Of a stretch of 11,304 nucleotides of DNA, positions 7,077-11,304 are shown one piece after another (position 1 is the first letter of the stretch; each line of letters opens with the position of its first letter). Origin of the DNA: Candidatus Omnitrophota bacterium (GTDB lineage Bacteria > Ratteibacteria > UBA8468 > B48-G9 > JAFGKM01); assembly GCA_023819365.1 (NCBI GenBank), contig JAMWBP010000007.1, positions 1-11,304 on the forward strand, written 5' to 3'. The position numbers and the translations under genes were made by a program. A model generated the notes under the pieces. The model ran no database searches. It was given only the letters and a program-made list of their open reading frames with translations, and had not been told where the DNA came from.

Positions 7077-7711
7077 AGAAAAGTAAAGTGGGATTCAGTT
7101 TGATAGAGATCCTTATCTTCTGCTTCATTGCTGTTACCCTGCTTATGCTTTTTGTAGGACTTGCTTTTAATTCCAGGGAGTTTTCACGGACTATGGGCTG
7201 CATCAACAATATGAAGAATCTTGCACAGGCGATTGAAAACTTCCAGGCAGACAACAGAGAGACACCAAGAAACCTTGCCGACCTTTATCCACAGTATATA
7301 ACAAGCAACAGAACATTTAAGTGCCCTACCGACAGAACTTCTGACACCAACAGTTATGAGCGGTTCTATATAGGGAGGTTTTTTGCTGAAGAAGATGGGC
7401 AAAAGGTATTCCTTGTATGTCCACGGCATAACAGGGGAAGCAAAACCGTAGCTGCATACCTATCATATGCGGTTGATATAGGAAGAAACAGTAATGTCTT
7501 GTGGAGCGGGCTGCCTGCTACATTCGGTGAGGTATACACTGGTGGAACACTCCAATTCGTAGATGGGACTACTGTGGAGATTACTTCAGGTAGGGTAGGA
7601 CTGCTTGCCTCCTTCACAGACAATGAGGGGAAACTCTACCACATCATATACACACCGGAAGGAGAGGGGGGGGAGTTTAATAGTAAACCATCAGGGGAAC
7701 TCAAGGTTTGA
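7073..7711 (+). CDS. Prepilin-like protein entering a FecR-like region; frame broken at a G8 tract
   Basis: Encodes 212 residues as read. The N-terminus KKSKVG|FSLIE is a type IV prepilin/pseudopilin cleavage and methylation site: Gly7 before the cut, Phe8 as mature +1 and Glu12 at +5, then a hydrophobic helix to about residue 31. The globular part has single cysteines at 43, 84 and 116 in CPTD- and CPRH-type motifs. From about 150 (TFGEVYTGGTLQFVDG onward) it resembles the first half of a FecR-like domain (VDGTTVEITSGRVGLL). At 7666-7673 eight G occur, and after them this frame yields only EFNSKPSGELKV and stops. The FecR-like sequence continues in another frame. Start: ATG 7073-7075 with AGGAGGG 5 nt upstream, overlapping the previous stop by 4 nt. 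I read it as the front part of one 295-residue protein. Expected location is the inner membrane or periplasm. Confidence 0.8.
   Translation: MKKSKVGFSLIEILIFCFIAVTLLMLFVGLAFNSREFSRTMGCINNMKNLAQAIENFQADNRETPRNLADLYPQYITSNRTFKCPTDRTSDTNSYERFYIGRFFAEEDGQKVFLVCPRHNRGSKTVAAYLSYAVDIGRNSNVLWSGLPATFGEVYTGGTLQFVDGTTVEITSGRVGLLASFTDNEGKLYHIIYTPEGEGGEFNSKPSGELKV
7666..7673 (+). repeat. G8 homopolymer tract inside the prepilin-FecR gene
   Basis: Eight consecutive G within the codons for PEGEGG. With eight G the frame terminates at 7711; with seven G the frame continues to 7961 through FecR-like sequence (addition of two G would do the same). Runs of this length are known slip sites in phase-variable genes, for example in Campylobacter, and are also common sequencing-error sites. 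Confidence 0.9.
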
Positions 7712-7961
7712 GGTTATCACACCTGCTGTGATTGCAGGGGTTGAAGGCACAAAGTTTATAGTGAGAAATATCTTGAAGGATAACTATATTACTTCATCTA
7801 TTATTGTACTGGAGGGGCTGGTTAAGGTCCAGGATAGAAGTCAGGATACATCTGCATCTGTTGTCAAGCCAAACCAGATAAAAGCAGTAAGTGTTATAAC
7901 CGCGCCAACAGATAGTAGTGTTAGAAAGAAGGGTGTGCCAAGAAAGCCGAAAAAGCATTAG
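7674..7961 (+). pseudogene. C-terminal FecR-like part, out of frame with its N-terminus
   Basis: The frame open to 7961 (stop TAG 7959-7961) contains SRFEVITPAVIAGVEGTKF, close to the FecR hallmark 'F.V.TP.a..gVRGT.F', then IIVLEGLVKVQDRS and VVKPNQIKAV, the usual end of that domain. The C-terminus is basic (RKKGVPRKPKKH). Upstream of the G8 run this frame is not FecR-like; it could begin at TTG 7605 or ATG 7623 but has no convincing ribosome site. So the meaningful sequence starts after the G tract and belongs with the prepilin-like gene. FecR-type periplasmic domains are often encoded beside CHASE2 sensors, which fits the next gene 22 nt downstream. It is unclear whether this is a true pseudogene, a phase-off state or a sequence error. 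Confidence 0.7.
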
Positions 7962-7983
7962 CACTTTTTTATGAAAAAACTGG

Positions 7984-10239
7984 ATGAAAGCAGCCATTAA
8001 GGTTTTAGTAGCAGTTATTGTTTCTCTTGTAGTCCTTTTTATATTCTCTAAAAAAACCCTTGAAAAGGCAGAACTTATTTTTTATGACTGGCGGCTGAAG
8101 AACTCTTACAGCGATATAACATCACTCCCTTTTGTTGTTATAGGAATCACACAAAACTTTGAACAGGTGGTTGGAGAGCCATTTTCAAGAAAGCACTTTA
8201 CAGAGATATTAAAGGTTCTTGAAAGAGAAGGTGCCTCTGTTATTGGTTTTGATATATTCTTCCCACAGATAACAGACAAAACAACTGACAGGGAATTTAT
8301 AGAAGAAATCAAAAAAAGTCAGAAGGTTGTCCTCCCTGTTTTCTCTCCTGTAAGGATTAGTAATAGGGAGGTCATATTTTATCTTGCTGATGAAATAAGA
8401 AGCAGTGCACATGAATTTAACAATGCAGCATTATCTTTAGGGCATATAAATACACTAATTGATTCAGACCAGGTAATAAGAAGGGTGCCTGCCTTTATAA
8501 AAACAAAAGATACGGTCTATCCTCAAATATCCCTTGAGATGGTGCGTATATATAAAAAAGAAAGAGAAATCCGCAGTATATACCCTCTGCTTAATGATAT
8601 TATGTCTTCCATTTTCAGAAGTGATGGCAGTATATATGTAAGGATTATGCCTCCCGAAGTAATAGAAAAATACTTTATACCATTTGAAGATGTTCTTACA
8701 GAAAAATATCCTCCAGGCCACTTCAACAAAAAACTTGTACTTATAGGACAAACCGTCGTCGGGGCAAAGAATGCAGACCTTATACCAACACCACTTGGAA
8801 CACAGTTTGGTGTCATCTTTCAGGCAGCGGTCTTACATAATGCACTATCAGGAAATTATATCCATAGATTTAAGCCATCCTTTATTTCTATGGGAATTAC
8901 AGCAACAGGTATTATTACAGGGTTTGTCTTTTTATCATCAGGGGTTATAGGCAGCAGTTTCCTTCTTCTGGGTTTAAGTGCTGTACTTATATTTTTTTCC
9001 CTTTTTCTGATGCGAAACGGAATTTTCCTTGATACTATCCCATTCCTTATACTGTTTTTTTCTATGTATCTCTGTTCCCTTATATATTCCCTGGTAAACG
9101 CACTTAAAAAATTGTTTCAGAAAGAAGAGACCCTGAAGGTCATACACCAGGTTGAAGAAGAAATAACCGATACACTTAACCCTTCTGAGATTACAGGACT
9201 ATCAGGGGAGATACTCTTTTCAGGAATTGAAGGGGAAGAGTTGATAAAACAGACCCCTATTTTTACAATGAGAACACTTCTTGCTTCTTTAGGTATTGAG
9301 GCAGGCGCCTTTATCCATCTTCTCTCATCAAAAAAACATCAGATTATCACCCTGTATGGAGATATATTACCTGAAGATATAGAAAAACTTGTGGATGAAT
9401 ATCTCGGAGAGAAAAAAAATATTTTGATAAAAAGCCGGGTGGCGTCAGAGAAAATTCGTAACCTCCTGTTTTTACCTGTTATCTCTCTTCCGACATTTAA
9501 GATACTCGGCATTTTTATTAATAAGCAGCCATCATTTTTTTCAAGGACACAATCATTCTCTCAGGAAGATATCCCTCTCATACAGACACTTTCTCTTCAG
9601 GCACTACTTGCTATCCAGAACTCACGGCTTAACCTTGCACTCAAAGAGACACAGAAGGAAACTATATTCCGTCTTTCTGTTGCCATTGAGTACAGAGATA
9701 GAGAAACAGGTGTTCATATACACAGGGTAAGTTCATATGCCGCGCTTATAGCAAGAAGCATAGGGCTTTCTTCAAGTGAGGTGAACCTGATAAGAAATGC
9801 TATGCCACTTCACGACATAGGAAAAATAGCCATACCCGACCATATACTTCTGAAACCAGGAAAACTCACACCCCAGGAGAGGAGCATCATAGAGCAACAT
9901 CCTGTCATCGGAGCAAGGATGCTTGAGGGTTCAAACTCACTGGTTCTTAAAGTAGCTGAAAGCATTGCTCTTTACCACCATGAGCGATATAATGGTTCAG
10001 GATATCCTTTCCATCTCAAAGGTAATAGTATTCCAATATATGGACGGATTGCAGATGTCTTTGATGCTATGACATCTCAACGGATATACAAGGCATCCTC
10101 GGATATGGAAGATGCTCTCTCTCTGTTAAAAAGAGAGGCAGGAAGCAGTTTTGACCCTGTAATGGCAAATAGTTTTATAAAGTGCAGGGATGAAATTATT
10201 AGGATACAGGAGATATACAGGGAAGATGTAGTAGGTTAA
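7984..10239 (+). CDS. CHASE2-GAF-HD-GYP sensor, predicted c-di-GMP phosphodiesterase
   Basis: Encodes 751 residues. A membrane anchor at 5-22 is followed by a periplasmic CHASE2 domain (about 28-290): FYDWRLKN, VVIGITQ, FSRKHFTEIL, ASVIGFDIFFPQ, LGHINTLIDSDQVIRRVP, LVLIGQTVVGAKNADLIPTPLG. Three spans follow at about 303-320, 322-342 and 350-372, then a coiled linker, a GAF-like domain (about 400-550, ending FSQEDIPLIQTLSLQALLAIQNSRL-like), and an HD-GYP domain (560-745). The HD-GYP residues look complete: His580 region (HIHRV), His610-Asp611 (HDIGK), KPGKL, His639 (EQHP), His665-His666 with HHERYNGSGYP, and Asp691 (IADVFDA). HD-GYP enzymes hydrolyse cyclic di-GMP, so the protein likely converts an envelope signal into lower c-di-GMP. 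The ATG at 7984 lacks a clear ribosome site and follows the FecR-like frame by 22 nt. Last gene of the three-gene block. Confidence 0.92.
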   Translation: MKAAIKVLVAVIVSLVVLFIFSKKTLEKAELIFYDWRLKNSYSDITSLPFVVIGITQNFEQVVGEPFSRKHFTEILKVLEREGASVIGFDIFFPQITDKTTDREFIEEIKKSQKVVLPVFSPVRISNREVIFYLADEIRSSAHEFNNAALSLGHINTLIDSDQVIRRVPAFIKTKDTVYPQISLEMVRIYKKEREIRSIYPLLNDIMSSIFRSDGSIYVRIMPPEVIEKYFIPFEDVLTEKYPPGHFNKKLVLIGQTVVGAKNADLIPTPLGTQFGVIFQAAVLHNALSGNYIHRFKPSFISMGITATGIITGFVFLSSGVIGSSFLLLGLSAVLIFFSLFLMRNGIFLDTIPFLILFFSMYLCSLIYSLVNALKKLFQKEETLKVIHQVEEEITDTLNPSEITGLSGEILFSGIEGEELIKQTPIFTMRTLLASLGIEAGAFIHLLSSKKHQIITLYGDILPEDIEKLVDEYLGEKKNILIKSRVASEKIRNLLFLPVISLPTFKILGIFINKQPSFFSRTQSFSQEDIPLIQTLSLQALLAIQNSRLNLALKETQKETIFRLSVAIEYRDRETGVHIHRVSSYAALIARSIGLSSSEVNLIRNAMPLHDIGKIAIPDHILLKPGKLTPQERSIIEQHPVIGARMLEGSNSLVLKVAESIALYHHERYNGSGYPFHLKGNSIPIYGRIADVFDAMTSQRIYKASSDMEDALSLLKREAGSSFDPVMANSFIKCRDEIIRIQEIYREDVVG

Positions 10240-10246
10240 ATAAATT

Positions 10247-10267
10247 CCCCTCTTATGGTAAGAGGGG
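10247..10267. repeat. Hairpin after the HD-GYP gene
   Basis: A perfect 9-bp stem (CCCCTCTTA at 10247-10255, TAAGAGGGG at 10259-10267) with loop TGG begins 8 nt after the HD-GYP stop codon. Position suits a transcript 3' end, but no T run follows on the plus strand, so it is a hairpin of uncertain terminator activity. Confidence 0.6.
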
Positions 10268-10304
10268 TTAGGGGAGGTAGGAAGGGATTCATAACCCCCT
10301 TTAT

Positions 10305-10323
10305 CCCCCTTATCTTAAGGGGG
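10305..10323. repeat. Second hairpin in the 10240-10498 spacer
   Basis: A perfect 8-bp stem (CCCCCTTA at 10305-10312, TAAGGGGG at 10316-10323) with loop TCT. It has the same pyrimidine-arm, purine-arm make-up as its neighbours; followed by AAAAG rather than T, so not a standard plus-strand terminator. Confidence 0.6.
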
Positions 10324-10328
10324 AAAAG

Positions 10329-10390
10329 CCCCTCACCCTGACCCTCTCCCCTCTGGGGAGAGGAAAAAGGAGAGGGGGGGGTGAAGGGAA
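10329..10390. repeat. GC-rich palindromic repeat, copy 2
   Basis: The left arm 10329-10351 matches 6413-6435 at 21 of 23 bases in the same orientation. Its core is a perfect 9-bp stem (CCTCTCCCC at 10343-10351, GGGGAGAGG at 10355-10363) with loop TCT; the outer purine arm runs to about 10390 and includes a second G8 run at 10374-10381. The rest of the 10240-10498 spacer holds a small stem (GCCAGA 10455-10460, TCTGGC 10464-10469) but no gene that I can support. I see no strong promoter for the downstream gene. Confidence 0.7.
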
Positions 10391-10498
10391 GAGGGACAAA
10401 GGAGAGGGAACCCGTTACATTAAGAAGGAAATAAAAGCATTGTAATTCATAGTAGCCAGAGTTTCTGGCAGTACCTCAAATAACGGAGGGGAAAAGAT

Positions 10499-11304
10499 AT
10501 GGAGAAAATAAGAAGACCTGTGGTAGCAGGATATTTCTATCCAGAAGAGAAAAGGGAGTTATTGAGGATGTTAGAAAGGTTTATAGATAGTACAGTTGAG
10601 CCTGAAAAAGTAACCGCATTAATTGCTCCACACGCCGGTTATGTCTATTCAGGAAAGACAGCAGGTGCTGTATTCAGCAGGGCTATAATTCCGGATACTG
10701 TTATTCTTATAGGACCAAACCATACCGGCTATGGAGAGCCCTATGCTGTTGATGGGCATACCATCTGGTCCACACCACTTGGAGAAGTAAAGGTAGATAC
10801 AGACCTTGTGGATGCCTTTGTAAAAAAAAGCAGATATCTCCAAAAAGACACTGTTGCCCACATTAAAGAACACTCACTGGAGGTTGAACTTCCTTTCATA
10901 CAGTTTCTCAAAAAGGATGTAAAGATTGTGCCTGTGGTACTGTCCGGCTATGTGGATGACCCTGTATGGTATGAGATAGGTGAATCTCTTGCAGAAACAG
11001 TCATTGAAAAAGGGATAAGAGAAAAAACCCATATCGTGGCAAGTACAGATATGACACACTATGAAGAGCAGTCAATAGCAGAAGAGAAGGATAACTACGC
11101 AATAGAGGCAATCCTGGCACTTGACGAACTCCTTCTTATTGACCGGCTGGCAGAAAAAAATATCTCTATGTGTGGATATGGTCCTGTGATAACATCCATT
11201 ATTGCGGCAAAAAAATTAGGTGCAAAAGAGGCAGAACTTGTAAGATACACAACAAGCGGAGAGACAACTAAGGACTACGCACAGGTGGTTGGATATGCCG
11301 GCAT
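10499..11304 (+). CDS. amrB: MEMO-family protein (AmmeMemoRadiSam system protein B), 3' end off the window
   Basis: From ATG 10499-10501, with GGAGGG at 10485-10490 and 8-nt spacing, 268 codons are open to the window edge. The N-terminus (IRRPVVAGYFYP) is the standard start of the MEMO family. Metal-site-type residues of this LigB-related fold are present: His45 in APHAGYVYSG, His75 in GPNHTGYG, and Asp184/His187 in STDMTHYE. HSLEVELPF at 125-133 and Cys225 in MCGYGPV are also family signatures. Nearly full length, since family members are about 260-290 residues. In bacteria this protein is often encoded with an AMMECR1 protein and a radical SAM enzyme, whose genes may follow to the right; the joint function is not established. 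It is separated from the signalling block by hairpin-rich DNA, so probably a separate transcript. Confidence 0.92.
   Translation, partial: MEKIRRPVVAGYFYPEEKRELLRMLERFIDSTVEPEKVTALIAPHAGYVYSGKTAGAVFSRAIIPDTVILIGPNHTGYGEPYAVDGHTIWSTPLGEVKVDTDLVDAFVKKSRYLQKDTVAHIKEHSLEVELPFIQFLKKDVKIVPVVLSGYVDDPVWYEIGESLAETVIEKGIREKTHIVASTDMTHYEEQSIAEEKDNYAIEAILALDELLLIDRLAEKNISMCGYGPVITSIIAAKKLGAKEAELVRYTTSGETTKDYAQVVGYAG

Noticed and set aside
7971..8000. Nine-codon mini reading frame (MKKLDESSH) overlapping the start of the CHASE2 gene
   Set aside because: No ribosome site and too short to judge; most likely chance, although a one-base error in the A run could place it in frame with the CHASE2 protein.
10247..10267. 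Intrinsic terminator call for the hairpin after the HD-GYP gene
   Set aside because: The stem is good but no T run follows on the plus strand, so I list it as a hairpin only.
10649..11059. Open frames on the minus strand inside the MEMO gene
   Set aside because: The plus-strand frame carries all MEMO signatures; the antisense frames have no recognisable content.

Overview
The window carries two divergently transcribed gene blocks on AT-leaning DNA with dense, often overlapping genes. It looks like chromosomal DNA of an uncultured Gram-negative-type bacterium. The prepilin-like protein fused to a FecR-type region, the small HAMP-like membrane protein next to it, the five-domain S1 protein and the Sm-like small protein together remind me of Omnitrophota or related PVC-side lineages. 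That placement is inference from protein style, not from a marker gene. I noticed no rRNA, tRNA, CRISPR array, transposase or phage gene.

Left block, minus strand, reading from 6262 down to 1. The order is an Sm-like small protein, a two-helix small membrane protein, PlsC acyltransferase, IspH, ribosomal protein S1, NagB, Pta and a GlmU-like enzyme that runs off the left edge. Neighbours overlap by 4, 29, 4, 17 and 20 nt, then a 10-nt gap precedes pta, so this reads as one operon. plsC-ispH-rpsA is a familiar housekeeping cluster. nagB-pta-GlmU-like forms an amino-sugar/acetyl-CoA segment downstream of it. A REP-like palindrome with flanking direct repeats sits between pta and the GlmU-like gene and abuts the pta stop codon.

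Middle, 6263-6515. This divergent intergenic region holds a 51-bp GC-rich palindrome and, just after it, a good sigma70-type promoter pointing right.

Right block, plus strand, 6516-10239. Three genes lie in a row: a two-helix HAMP-like membrane protein, a prepilin-like protein continuing into a FecR-like region, and a CHASE2-GAF-HD-GYP sensor predicted to degrade cyclic di-GMP. The second gene is split by a run of eight G; removing one G rejoins 295 residues in one frame. This could be a contingency (phase-variable) tract, a pseudogene or an assembly error. The block is bracketed by two copies of the same GC-rich palindromic repeat family.

Right end. After a 259-bp spacer packed with hairpins comes a MEMO-family gene (AmmeMemoRadiSam system protein B type), cut by the window edge.

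The best candidate for something undescribed is the plus-strand module: an envelope/pilin-like FecR protein, possibly switched on and off by a G tract, paired with a CHASE2 cyclic-di-GMP phosphodiesterase and a HAMP-like membrane partner.
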